64,000 bases of DNA from Pseudomonas sp. BP8 (GTDB lineage: Bacteria > Pseudomonadota > Gammaproteobacteria > Pseudomonadales > Pseudomonadaceae): positions 5,940,478 to 6,004,477 of the forward strand of contig NZ_JAGINK010000001.1 of the NCBI RefSeq assembly GCF_017875955.1, written 5' to 3'. The translations under genes and the position numbers were made by a program. The notes beneath the pieces are model-generated. The model was not told the origin of the DNA. It saw only the letters and a program-made list of their open reading frames with translations, and did no database searches. Shown here in pieces: positions 1 through 7,356 of this stretch (positions are counted from its first letter, which is position 1; every line of letters starts with the position of its first letter).

Positions 1-32
1 GCAAGCTGTTTGCTGCGATGTACTGATCCGAA

Positions 33-50
33 GGCCTCTTCGCGGGGCCA
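33..50. repeat. Partial REP-like element
   Basis: The stretch ggcctcttcgcggggcca carries the CCTCTTCGCGGG core that also occurs near 6290 and 16375. The second half of the palindrome is not recognisable, so this is a remnant or half unit. The rest of 1-113 holds no gene that I can support; it is the region downstream of the minus-strand gene ending at 114. Confidence 0.4.
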
Positions 51-113
51 TACTCAATGCGGTTCACTTAAGAATGCCGGGGCCGCTGCGCTGCCCCGAC
101 GCTGCCACAGGCA

Positions 114-458
114 TTAGCCGATCCAGTGATACAGCGGCGCATCCGCCCCGCTTTCCACTTTGACCTCACTGCTATGGCGCAACCGCACCAGCAAGCGCTT
201 GCCCGCCGCCGTGCTTCCGGCCAACCCCTCCAGCCGCTCGAGCAACTCAGGCCCGCTCATCTGCCCCGCCTCGCGCAGTACCGCGCGCGCCGCCGACCAC
301 TGTCCATCATCCTGGCGCGGCATTGGCGTTGCTGGAGCGGAAACCGTCGACACCTGTTCAGGCACCTCGACCTGCCGCCCCAACTGCGCCCACTCCGCCG
401 GCTCCAGCTCAATGGTCAGATCCACCGGCCAGTCGCCGATCGTTCCACGTATTCTCAC
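114..458 (-). CDS. Small conserved-type hypothetical protein
   Basis: A 114-residue soluble protein with no signal peptide or membrane segment. I do not recognise the family. The N-terminus looks like two beta strands (IRGTIGDWPVDLTIEL), followed by a linker rich in Pro, Ala and Thr (about residues 36-52). A compact C-terminal part has two helices and a basic strand pair (KRLLVRLRHS), which could be a small winged-helix-like fold, but that is a guess. It stands alone, divergent from the zinc-linked operon at 591, with a 132-base gap between them that holds a Zur-like box. Reading on this strand is preferred because codon third positions are strongly GC rich and two competing plus-strand frames give low-complexity Arg/Ser/Pro-rich products. 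Confidence 0.6.
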   Translation of the reverse strand: MRIRGTIGDWPVDLTIELEPAEWAQLGRQVEVPEQVSTVSAPATPMPRQDDGQWSAARAVLREAGQMSGPELLERLEGLAGSTAAGKRLLVRLRHSSEVKVESGADAPLYHWIG

Positions 459-545
459 GGTGCCTTTCCTCGATGCTGGTCAATGACCCGCATGCTCCCA
501 CGACATGAAACCTTCGCCAAGCGGCTGGCGCGCTTGAGAAAAGTT

Positions 546-558
546 GTTATAACATAAC
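546..558 (+). promoter_or_regulatory. Putative Zur box
   Basis: The 13-mer GTTATAACATAAC is a perfect inverted repeat (GTTAT / ATAAC around a 3-base centre). It matches the gamma-proteobacterial Zur consensus GTTATAnTATAAC at all but one position. It ends 32 bases before the ATG at 591 and contains a -10-like TATAAC (548-553), so a bound repressor would block RNA polymerase. Family knowledge: DUF2796 genes are typically zinc-starvation induced, which fits. Binding is inferred, not shown. Confidence 0.7.
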
Positions 559-590
559 CAAATATTCAGCCCCTGCTCTCGGAGTCGTCC

Positions 591-1154
591 ATGCGCCGCC
601 TGCTCCTCGCCCTGCCCTTTGCTCTTCTTCCACTGGCCGTGGCCCATGCCCACGACGAGCATGACCACGATCACGACCATGCCCATGGCAGCCTCGGTGC
701 CCACGAACACGGCGTCGCGCGCCTGAACGCGGTGCTCGAAGGCAAAACCCTGGAGCTCGAGCTGGACAGCCCGGCGATGAACCTGGTCGGCTTCGAACAT
801 GCCGCCAGCAGCGACACCGACAAGGCCAAGGTCGCCGCCGTGCGCCAGCAGCTCGAACAACCGCTGAAGCTGTTCGGCCTGGCCAAGGCAGCCGGTTGCA
901 GCGAAGAAGCGCAAGAGCTGGAAAGCCCGCTGTTCGGCAGCGAACCCGATGGCGATGCACATGAGCACCAACACAGCGACATCCACGCGCATTATCAGCT
1001 GACCTGCGCGACCCCGGACAGGCTCGCCAGCATCGACCTGAGCCCGCTGTTCAAGGCCTTCCCGGCCACCCAGAAAATCAACCTGCAACTGATCGGGCCT
1101 AACGGCCAGAAGGGTGTCGAAGCCACGCCCGCCAAGGCCGTGGTCGCCTTCTGA
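591..1154 (+). CDS. DUF2796 (ZrgA-type) zinc-linked periplasmic protein
   Basis: A 187-residue exported protein. Residues 1-20 are a signal peptide ending in AHA. The mature N-terminus starts with a histidine/aspartate cluster (HDEHDHDHDHAHG), and a second His cluster lies near residue 124 (AHEHQHSDIHAHY); both are obvious metal-binding stretches. A beta-rich DUF2796 body follows. Two cysteines (in AAGCSEE and LTCATP) could form a disulfide. The likely role is periplasmic zinc capture or delivery for the ABC transporter encoded next; this comes from family context and the Zur-like box upstream. The start ATG is preceded by a weak Shine-Dalgarno (CTCGGAGTCGTCC). Its stop is immediately followed by the ATG of the ATPase gene, so the two are surely co-transcribed. 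The exact biochemical role of this family is not settled. Confidence 0.85.
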   Translation: MRRLLLALPFALLPLAVAHAHDEHDHDHDHAHGSLGAHEHGVARLNAVLEGKTLELELDSPAMNLVGFEHAASSDTDKAKVAAVRQQLEQPLKLFGLAKAAGCSEEAQELESPLFGSEPDGDAHEHQHSDIHAHYQLTCATPDRLASIDLSPLFKAFPATQKINLQLIGPNGQKGVEATPAKAVVAF

Positions 1155-1865
1155 ATGAGCCAGCCGCTGATCGACGTGCATGACCTGGTGTTTGCCTGGC
1201 CCGGCCAACCGCCCCTGCTGGATATCCCCCAGTTCCGCCTGGAGGCTGGCGAGGCGCTGTTCCTCAAAGGCCCCAGCGGCAGTGGCAAGACCACCCTGCT
1301 CGGCCTGATCGGCGGGGTCAACCTGGCCCGGCAAGGCCGCATCAGCCTGCTCGGCCAGCCGTTGGCCGAGCTAGGCCAAGGCGCCCGCGATCGTTTTCGG
1401 GTCGATCACACCGGCTATATCTTCCAGCAGTTCAACCTGCTGCCGTTTCTCTCGGTGCGGGAAAACGTCGAGCTGCCCTGTCGCTTCTCGCGCAGCCGTG
1501 CTGCACGCGCCAGCCAGCGGCATGGCAGTGTCGACCAGGCCGCCGCCGTGCTGCTCGCGCATCTGGGCCTGGATGATCCGGCGCTGCTCGCACGCCGCGC
1601 CGACAACCTGTCGATCGGCCAGCAGCAGCGCGTGGCCGCAGCGCGCGCATTGATCGGCCAGCCCGAGTTGGTGATTGCCGACGAGCCGACCTCGGCGCTC
1701 GACGCCGATACCCGCGAAGCCTTCATCCGCCTGCTGTTCGACGAGTGCCGCGCGGCGGGTTCCAGCCTGTTGTTCGTCAGCCATGACCAGAGCTTGGCAC
1801 CGCTGTTCGACCGTCACCTGTCCCTGGCCGAACTCAATCGCGCCGCCACGCCCCGGGAGGCCTGA
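1155..1865 (+). CDS. ABC transporter ATP-binding protein (MacB/LolD-like)
   Basis: A 236-residue ATPase. Walker A is GPSGSGKTT (about residues 39-47), the Q-loop is in YIFQQFNLLPF, the signature is the variant LSIGQQQR, Walker B is LVIADEPTSALD, and the switch His is in LLFVSHD. The nearest well-known type is the LolD/MacB/FtsE subfamily, which partners FtsX-like permeases rather than classical importers. A stretch after the Q-loop (about residues 110-128, SRSRAARASQRHG) is unusually basic. The gene follows the DUF2796 stop with no gap and overlaps the permease start by one base (TGATG), giving translational coupling. The substrate is unknown; zinc-related by context. Confidence 0.9.
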   Translation: MSQPLIDVHDLVFAWPGQPPLLDIPQFRLEAGEALFLKGPSGSGKTTLLGLIGGVNLARQGRISLLGQPLAELGQGARDRFRVDHTGYIFQQFNLLPFLSVRENVELPCRFSRSRAARASQRHGSVDQAAAVLLAHLGLDDPALLARRADNLSIGQQQRVAAARALIGQPELVIADEPTSALDADTREAFIRLLFDECRAAGSSLLFVSHDQSLAPLFDRHLSLAELNRAATPREA

Positions 1866-3130
1866 TGTACCTGCTCCGTCTTGCCCTGGCCAGCCTGGCC
1901 AACCGGCGTTTCACCGCCTTTCTCACGGCCTTTGCGATTGCCCTGTCGGTGTGCCTGCTGTTGGCCGTCGAACGCGTGCGCACCGAAGCCCGCGCCAGCT
2001 TTGCCAGCACCATCAGCGGCACCGACCTGATCGTCGGAGCCCGGTCTGGCTCGGTCAACCTGTTGCTGTATTCGGTGTTTCGCATCGGCAACGCCACCAA
2101 TAACATCCGCTGGGACAGTTACCAGCACTACGCCAAGGACCCGCGGGTGAAATGGGCGATCCCGATTTCACTCGGTGACTCGCACCGCGGCTATCGGGTG
2201 ATGGGCACCACCGGCGATTACTTCAGCCACTACCAGTATGGTCGCCGCCAGCACCTGGAGGTCAGCCAGGGCCGGCCGTTCGCCGACGATCCGTTCGAGG
2301 TGGTGCTCGGCGCCGAGGTAGCCGATGCCTTGCACTACTCGCTTGGCGACAAGCTGGTGCTGGCCCATGGCGTTGCCGCCATCAGCCTGGTCAAGCACGA
2401 TGACAAGCCGTTCACCGTGGTCGGCGTGCTCAAGCGCACCGGCACCCCGGTCGACCGCACCTTGCACATCAGCCTGGCCGGCATGGAGGCCATCCACGTC
2501 GATTGGCACAATGGCGTGCCCGCGCGTGGCGCCGGCCGGATCAGTGCCGAGCAGGCGCGCGGCATGGACCTGCAGCCGGCGGCAATCACCGCCTTCATGC
2601 TCGGCCTGAACAACAAGATCGCCACCTTCAGCCTGCAGCGCGAGATCAACGAATTCCGTAACGAACCACTGCTGGCGATCCTGCCCGGGGTCGCCCTGCA
2701 GGAGCTGTGGAGCCTGATGGGCACGGCCGAGCAGGCGCTGTTCGTGGTCTCGCTGTTCGTCGTGCTGACCGGGCTGATAGGCATGCTCACGGCGATTCTT
2801 ACCAGTCTCAATGAGCGTCGGCGGGAGATGGCCATTCTGCGCTCAGTCGGCGCCAGGCCGTGGCACATCGCCGGTTTGCTGGTGCTCGAAGCGCTGGCAC
2901 TGGCCGTGGCCGGGATCATTGCCGGGCTGGGCCTGTTGTACGCGGGCATCGCCCTGGCGCAGGGTTACGTGCAGGCCAACTATGGCTTGTACCTGCCGCT
3001 AGCCTGGCCGAGCGCGCACGAGTGGACGTTGCTGGCTATCATCCTCGGGGCGGCGTTGCTGATGGGCAGCGTGCCGGCGTGGCGTGCCTATCGGCAGTCG
3101 CTGGCTGATGGCCTGTCGATCCATTTGTGA
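1865..3130 (+). CDS. ABC transporter permease, FtsX/MacB family
   Basis: A 421-residue inner-membrane protein with the MacB/FtsX layout: one N-terminal membrane helix (about residues 15-38), a large periplasmic domain (about 40-290), then three C-terminal helices (roughly 295-320, 340-370 and 385-410). Permeases of this class usually do not move solutes through the membrane. They couple cytoplasmic ATP hydrolysis to work in the periplasm, such as lipoprotein release or efflux-pump driving. A role in handling the histidine-rich DUF2796 protein or a periplasmic zinc ligand is therefore plausible but inferred. It is operonic with the ATPase (1-base overlap) and the DUF3299 gene downstream (8 bases after its stop with the ATG start used here). 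Confidence 0.88.
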   Translation: MYLLRLALASLANRRFTAFLTAFAIALSVCLLLAVERVRTEARASFASTISGTDLIVGARSGSVNLLLYSVFRIGNATNNIRWDSYQHYAKDPRVKWAIPISLGDSHRGYRVMGTTGDYFSHYQYGRRQHLEVSQGRPFADDPFEVVLGAEVADALHYSLGDKLVLAHGVAAISLVKHDDKPFTVVGVLKRTGTPVDRTLHISLAGMEAIHVDWHNGVPARGAGRISAEQARGMDLQPAAITAFMLGLNNKIATFSLQREINEFRNEPLLAILPGVALQELWSLMGTAEQALFVVSLFVVLTGLIGMLTAILTSLNERRREMAILRSVGARPWHIAGLLVLEALALAVAGIIAGLGLLYAGIALAQGYVQANYGLYLPLAWPSAHEWTLLAIILGAALLMGSVPAWRAYRQSLADGLSIHL

Positions 3131-3138
3131 GAATTGCC

Positions 3139-3681
3139 ATGTCTTGTGCAAGTAGTACTGTGCGACCGCTGCAGAGCCTCCTGTTGCTGCTGATGTTGCT
3201 GACCACACCCCTGTGGGCCAGCGAACCGCGCGAGCTGGACTGGCCGGCATTGATTCCCGAAGGCGCCCCGGTGATCCCGCCGCAACTGGCGCCACTGCAT
3301 GATCTCTCGCAGATCGGCGACGCCCTCGCTGCCGAGGCCGCGCCCGCGGCCCAGCAGCAGTCGCCCAACGCCCCGGTGGTCAAAGCGCTGGATAATCAGC
3401 AGGTCAAGCTGCCGGGTTACATCGTGCCGCTGGAGGTCAGCGAGGAAGGCCGCACCACCGAGTTTCTCCTGGTGCCGTACTACGGCGCCTGCATCCACGT
3501 GCCGCCGCCGCCGTCGAACCAGATCGTGCATATTTTCAGCGAGATGGGGGTGCGCGTGGAGGACCTCTACCAGCCCTACTGGATCGAGGGCCGCATGCAG
3601 GTCAAAGCCTCCAGCAGCGAACTGGCGGATGCCGGATACCAGATGGCCGCAGAGAAAATCTACGCCTATGAGCTGAAATGA
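3139..3681 (+). CDS. DUF3299 exported protein of the zinc-linked operon
   Basis: A 180-residue protein from the ATG at 3139. A GTG at 3127 that overlaps the permease stop would add four residues; the ATG is chosen because it directly precedes the signal peptide. Residues 8-27 are hydrophobic (LQSLLLLLMLLTTPLWA), a Sec signal. The mature part holds the DUF3299 hallmark GACIHVPPPPSNQIVHI, with the lone conserved Cys and a His two residues after it, a possible metal site. It is the last gene of the operon; a similar DUF2796-ATPase-permease-DUF3299 set is, to my knowledge, found in P. aeruginosa and induced by zinc limitation. Function unknown. Confidence 0.82.
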   Translation: MSCASSTVRPLQSLLLLLMLLTTPLWASEPRELDWPALIPEGAPVIPPQLAPLHDLSQIGDALAAEAAPAAQQQSPNAPVVKALDNQQVKLPGYIVPLEVSEEGRTTEFLLVPYYGACIHVPPPPSNQIVHIFSEMGVRVEDLYQPYWIEGRMQVKASSSELADAGYQMAAEKIYAYELK

Positions 3682-3790
3682 GAACTGTTCCCGGTTTATG
3701 AAGCCCGTTCTTTGAGCTGGGTCAAACAATTGGTTTAGACGGCTCCGTACCATTGGACTACTTGATTACCAACGTCCTTTCGGAGCTTCC

Positions 3791-4474
3791 ATGAACAAGT
3801 CCTTGCTCGGCGCCTCGCTCGTTGCCTTGGCGCTCGTAGCGCCTGTTGCCCACGCTCACCAGGCGGGGGATTTCATTCTTCGCGCGGGCGCCATCACCAC
3901 CGCCCCGAACGAAAGCAGCAGCGATCTGAAGTTCGACGGCAACAAGGTGTCGGGCACCAAGGCAACCCTGGACAGCGACACCCAGCTGGGACTTGCCTTC
4001 GCCTATATGCTCACCGACCACATCGGTCTTGAACTGCTGGCAGCCACGCCGTTTCAGCACACCGTAGGGGTCAAGGGCCTGGGCGGCGGCCTGGACGGCA
4101 AGCTGGCCGACATCAAGCAACTGCCACCGACCTTGTCGCTGCAGTACTACCCGATGGAGCCGGCGTCGAAGTTTCAGCCGTATGTGGGTGTCGGCATCAA
4201 CTACACGCTGTTCTTCGATGAAGACCTGAGCAGCGAGCGCAAGCAGCAGGGCTTCAGCAACCTCAAGTTGCAGGACTCGGTTGGCATCGCAGGGCAAGTG
4301 GGCATGGACTACATGCTCACCGACAACCTGCTGGTCAACGCCGCCGTCTGGTACGTCGACATCGACACCAAAGCCACCGTCGACGGCCCAAGCGCGCTGG
4401 GCTACAGCAAGACCAAGGTGAATGTGGAAGTCGATCCCTGGGTCTACATGGTCGGTATCGGCTACAAGTTCTGA
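3791..4474 (+). CDS. ompW: OmpW-family outer-membrane protein
   Basis: A 227-residue outer-membrane protein. Residues 1-22 form a signal peptide (ends PVAHAH). The mature chain begins QAGDFILRAGAITTAP, typical of OmpW, and alternates short amphipathic strands consistent with an eight-stranded barrel. It ends in the canonical barrel terminus WVYMVGIGYKF with C-terminal Phe for BAM recognition. OmpW proteins form narrow hydrophobic channels; the physiological substrate here is unknown. The gene is monocistronic with a Shine-Dalgarno TCGGAG 5 bases before ATG. Its last 13 bases overlap the 3' end of the convergent MFS gene. Confidence 0.88.
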   Translation: MNKSLLGASLVALALVAPVAHAHQAGDFILRAGAITTAPNESSSDLKFDGNKVSGTKATLDSDTQLGLAFAYMLTDHIGLELLAATPFQHTVGVKGLGGGLDGKLADIKQLPPTLSLQYYPMEPASKFQPYVGVGINYTLFFDEDLSSERKQQGFSNLKLQDSVGIAGQVGMDYMLTDNLLVNAAVWYVDIDTKATVDGPSALGYSKTKVNVEVDPWVYMVGIGYKF

Positions 4475-5715
4475 TCCACCGCCTGACCCTGCAGGCGCGC
4501 CGCAGCGCAGCGCCTGCAGGTGTGGTGAACACGCCATAGGTAGAGCCAATACGCCAAGGCCGTCACACTCACCCCCGCGCCCAACCCGCACACCGCCCCC
4601 CATCCCCAGCGCGCATACACCCAGCTCGCCGCCACTGCGCCCAAGCCACTGCCCACCGAATAGCAACACATGTAGGCGCCGATCAACCGGCTGGCCATGT
4701 CACCCCGGCCCGCCAGCAACAGTGTCTGATTGGTGACATGCACCGCCTGCACCGCGAAGTCCAGCATCAGCACGCCCACTACCAGCGCCAGCAGCGACTG
4801 CTCAACGAAGGCACTCGCGATCCACGACAAGCTCAGTACCACCAGCGCCAGCCCCGTGCTGCGCTGCCCATGGCCCTGGTCGGCCAGCCGCCCCGCGCGT
4901 GACGCCGCCAACGCACCGGCAATCCCGGCCAGGCCGAACAGGCCGATCTGGCCTTGACTCAAGGCCAGCGGCGCAGCACTCAGCGGCAACACCATGGCAC
5001 TCCACAGCACGCTGAAGGCGGCAAAGATCAACAACGCGAACATGCCCCGCTGGCGCAGCAGGCGATCATGTCGATACAAGGCGAACACCGATGACAGCAG
5101 CCGCAGATAGCTCCCGCTAGCGCCGACCTGCCTGGCGCTGGGCAGCGCCCACCACAGCATCAGGGCCATCAGCGACGACAGCCCTGCCGCACCCAGATAG
5201 ACACTGCGCCAGCCAGCCAAATCGGCCACGCCCCCCGACACCAGCCGTGCCAGCAGAATACCCAGCACCACCCCGCTGGTGACGGTACCCACCGCCTGCC
5301 CTTGCTCGGCCGGCGTTGCCAGGGTCGCGGCATGCGCCACCACCACCTGCACCACCACCGCCATCAACCCGAGCGCGGCCATGGCGGCCAACAGGAATGC
5401 CCACTGCCAGGCCAGGCCGACCGCCAACAGCGCCAAGGCCGAACACAGCAACTGGCACAGGATCAGCCGCTTGCGATCGAACAGATCGCCCAGCGGCACC
5501 ACCAGCAACAGGCCCAGCGCGTAACCGGCCTGAGTCGCCCCGACCACCAGGCCGACCCGCTCGGTCGGCACCGCAAAGCTCTGCGCCATCGACTCGAGCA
5601 GCGGCTGGGCGAAATACACCGAGGCCACGGCCAATGCGCAGGTCATGGCGAGCAACAGTGTCAGAGGGCGAGTCAACTGGGTTGCACACCGGATGGAGTG
5701 CTGACTGGACGACAT
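4462..5715 (-). CDS. MFS transporter (drug:proton antiporter-like)
   Basis: A 417-residue protein with 12 predicted membrane helices. The MFS signature between helices 2 and 3 is PLGDLFDRKRLIL. The N-terminal half carries GVVLGILLARLVSGGVADLAGWR, which resembles the motif-C antiporter region of DHA1 exporters. The C-terminus ends in a short basic tail. Divergent from the HxlR regulator at 5818, with two matching operator-like repeats between them, so it is probably repressed by that regulator and induced by its (unknown) substrate. The start ATG at 5715 lies 19 bases from the proximal repeat. The substrate cannot be told from sequence. Confidence 0.88.
   Translation of the reverse strand: MSSSQHSIRCATQLTRPLTLLLAMTCALAVASVYFAQPLLESMAQSFAVPTERVGLVVGATQAGYALGLLLVVPLGDLFDRKRLILCQLLCSALALLAVGLAWQWAFLLAAMAALGLMAVVVQVVVAHAATLATPAEQGQAVGTVTSGVVLGILLARLVSGGVADLAGWRSVYLGAAGLSSLMALMLWWALPSARQVGASGSYLRLLSSVFALYRHDRLLRQRGMFALLIFAAFSVLWSAMVLPLSAAPLALSQGQIGLFGLAGIAGALAASRAGRLADQGHGQRSTGLALVVLSLSWIASAFVEQSLLALVVGVLMLDFAVQAVHVTNQTLLLAGRGDMASRLIGAYMCCYSVGSGLGAVAASWVYARWGWGAVCGLGAGVSVTALAYWLYLWRVHHTCRRCAAARLQGQAVDQNL
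4488..4520. repeat. 11-bp inverted repeat at ompW/MFS 3' ends
   Basis: CCTGCAGGCGC (4488-4498) and GCGCCTGCAGG (4510-4520) form a perfect 11-bp stem with an 11-base loop, starting 13 bases after the ompW stop. No T-run follows on either strand, so intrinsic termination would be weak. The element is also coding for the last residues of the MFS protein. It may stabilise the ompW mRNA 3' end. Confidence 0.55.
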
Positions 5716-5734
5716 GAGGCGATCCTTGGCATTC

Positions 5735-5753
5735 TGGTTTCAAATTGAAACCA
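5735..5753. promoter_or_regulatory. Operator-like palindrome, MFS-proximal
   Basis: TGGTTTCAAATTGAAACCA is a perfect 19-bp inverted repeat around a central A. It lies between the divergent MFS and HxlR genes and is repeated in degenerate form at 5776. Most likely the HxlR-family regulator binds here. Confidence 0.7.
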
Positions 5754-5775
5754 CCTGCTGGCGTTTTAGCAAAGG

Positions 5776-5794
5776 TGGTTTTAATCTGCAACCA
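5776..5794. promoter_or_regulatory. Operator-like palindrome, regulator-proximal
   Basis: TGGTTTTAATCTGCAACCA matches the upstream 19-mer at 15 of 19 positions and keeps both outer half-sites (TGGTT / AACCA). Its start is 41 bp from the start of the first copy, about four helical turns, so both sites face the same side of DNA. Confidence 0.6.
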
Positions 5795-5817
5795 GAATCC
5801 CTCGCAAGGCGTGCAGC

Positions 5818-6261
5818 ATGCTCGATGAACGCAACAACCAATGCCCAGTGGCCCGAGCCCTTGAGGTGATCGGCGATCGGTGGGCGCTGATGGTCCTGCG
5901 CGATGCCTTTGATGGCCTGCGCCGGTTCAGTGAATTCCAGAAAAACCTTGGCCTGGCCAAGAACATCCTCGCCTCGCGGCTAAAGCTGCTGGTGGAGAGT
6001 GGGCTGTTGGCGCTGCAGCCGGCTTCCGATGGCAGCGCGTACAAGGAGTACGTGCTGACTGAGAAAGGGCGCTCGGTGTTTCCGATCGTGATCGGCATGC
6101 GGCAGTGGGGGGAGCGGTTTTTGTTTGAGGCGGGGGAAGCGCGTTCGCAGGTGCTGGATAACGTCTTGGGGCAGCCAATCGAGACGTTGCAGGTGCGGGC
6201 CGGGGATGGTCGGGCGGTGGGCCCGGAGGAGTGTCATCGGCGGGTGGTGCGGCATTCCTGA
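5818..6261 (+). CDS. HxlR-family winged-helix transcriptional regulator
   Basis: A 147-residue regulator. The HxlR hallmark is clear: NNQCPVARALEVIGDRWALMV (residues 5-25, with the conserved Cys8 often used for redox or electrophile sensing), then the recognition region RRFSEFQKNLGLAKNILASRL and a wing near residues 60-80. HxlR proteins bind as dimers to palindromes next to their own gene and control a neighbouring enzyme or pump. The two 19-bp repeats at 5735 and 5776 and the divergent MFS gene fit that pattern. The C-terminus beyond about residue 110 is a non-conserved tail. The inducer is unknown. Confidence 0.88.
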   Translation: MLDERNNQCPVARALEVIGDRWALMVLRDAFDGLRRFSEFQKNLGLAKNILASRLKLLVESGLLALQPASDGSAYKEYVLTEKGRSVFPIVIGMRQWGERFLFEAGEARSQVLDNVLGQPIETLQVRAGDGRAVGPEECHRRVVRHS

Positions 6262-6287
6262 GCTAGGCAATGTCGTGTTGTTTCGGT

Positions 6288-6394
6288 CCTCTTCGCGGGG
6301 CAAGTCGGATCGCCGCACCGCCGCTCCAGGAGGTGCGGCGTTCACAAAACCTGTGGGTGCGGCCTTGTGTCGCGAAAGGGGCGCGAAGCGCCCC
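6288..6394. repeat. REP-like pair (BIME)
   Basis: A unit with gtcctcttcgcggggcaag (about 6288-6306) faces an inverted, degenerate unit ending in gtgtcgcgaaaggggc (about 6367-6382). Between them is a second small palindrome, gccgcaccgccgctccagga/ggtgcggcg. Inverted REP pairs like this are common between P. putida genes. Confidence 0.6.
6375..6394 (-). terminator. Terminator-like hairpin after epimerase gene
   Basis: On the minus strand GGGGCGC-TTC-GCGCCCC (6394 to 6378) is a 7-bp GC stem followed by TTT. It begins 30 bases beyond the stop of the minus-strand epimerase gene. The short U-tract makes it a modest terminator; it is embedded in the REP-like pair. Confidence 0.5.
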
Positions 6395-6423
6395 CAGGAT
6401 CGGAAGTGAACAACCTCAGTTGC

Positions 6424-7356
6424 CTAAACCGTGCCCAGCAGCCGGGCCAACCCCTCGACCATCGACGTCGGTTGCGGAAAATCAAAGCGCGCCAGCAAGC
6501 GCCCGTTATCCGCCCGCGAATGACGGATATCGCCCGACCGCGCCGGGCCATAGCTCACCTCAGGCAAGCTCCCGACCACCTGCTGCAACGCTGCCAGCAA
6601 CTGGTTCAACGAGGTCGCCTGGTTCAGGCCGATATTCACCGCGCCTTCTTCAACCTGCGCCTGCTCCAGCGCCTGGACCATCACCCGGACCAGGTCACCG
6701 ACATAAAGGAAGTCGCGCGTCTGCTCGCCATCACCAAACACGGTGATCGGCAGCCCTTGGGTCGCCCGCTCGCTGAAGATGCTGATCACCCCCGAGTAGG
6801 GCGAGGACGGATCCTGGCGCGGCCCGAAGATATTGAAGAAGCGGAATACCACCGGCTCCAGGCCATGCTGGCGACGGTAGAAATCCAGGTACTGCTCGCT
6901 CGCCAGCTTGTCCACCGCATACGGCGTCAACGGCGCCTTGGGGGTGTCTTCGGCGATTGACTGGCCTTCGCCATTGTTGCCGTACACCGCCGCGCTGGAG
7001 GCAAACAACACCCGCCGCACGCCATTGACACGCATCGCCTCGCAGACATTCAACGTGCCGATGAAATTGCTCTGGTGGGTCTTCACCGGGTCGTCCACCG
7101 ACGCCTGTACCGAGGCAACAGCGGCCAGATGCACCACCGCCTGGCAACCGGCTGCCGCGCCGGCGACCAGAGCGGCGTCGGCAACATCACCTTCGATCAG
7201 TTCCAGGCCAGGGTGACCGAGCTGCAGGTTGTCGCGCTTGCCAGTGGACAGGTCATCAAGGATGCGTACTGCGTAGCCTTTATCCAGCAACGCATCGCAC
7301 AGGTGCGAGCCAATGAAACCGGCACCGCCGGTGATCAGGATGGGGGCATCAGCCAT
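6424..7356 (-). CDS. NAD-dependent sugar-nucleotide epimerase/dehydratase
   Basis: A 310-residue extended short-chain dehydrogenase. The NAD-binding motif is ITGGAGFIGSHLCDAL (residues 7-22). The catalytic residues are Ser in FASSAAVYG and the YxxxK pair in YAVDKLASEQY. The FNIFGPRQDP and FGDGEQTRDFLYV motifs are typical of UDP-glucose/UDP-GlcNAc C4-epimerases and related WbpP/GalE-like enzymes. The ATG at 7356 is chosen over upstream in-frame starts because the Rossmann motif begins a few residues later. It overlaps the preceding RmlD-like gene by 8 bases, so the pair is translationally coupled. It probably modifies a sugar nucleotide for cell-surface polysaccharide; the exact substrate is not determinable. 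Confidence 0.85.
   Translation of the reverse strand: MADAPILITGGAGFIGSHLCDALLDKGYAVRILDDLSTGKRDNLQLGHPGLELIEGDVADAALVAGAAAGCQAVVHLAAVASVQASVDDPVKTHQSNFIGTLNVCEAMRVNGVRRVLFASSAAVYGNNGEGQSIAEDTPKAPLTPYAVDKLASEQYLDFYRRQHGLEPVVFRFFNIFGPRQDPSSPYSGVISIFSERATQGLPITVFGDGEQTRDFLYVGDLVRVMVQALEQAQVEEGAVNIGLNQATSLNQLLAALQQVVGSLPEVSYGPARSGDIRHSRADNGRLLARFDFPQPTSMVEGLARLLGTV

Noticed and set aside
3758..3775. Anr/FNR box before ompW (TTGATTACCAAC)
   Set aside because: Only the left half TTGAT is good; the right half does not match ATCAA.
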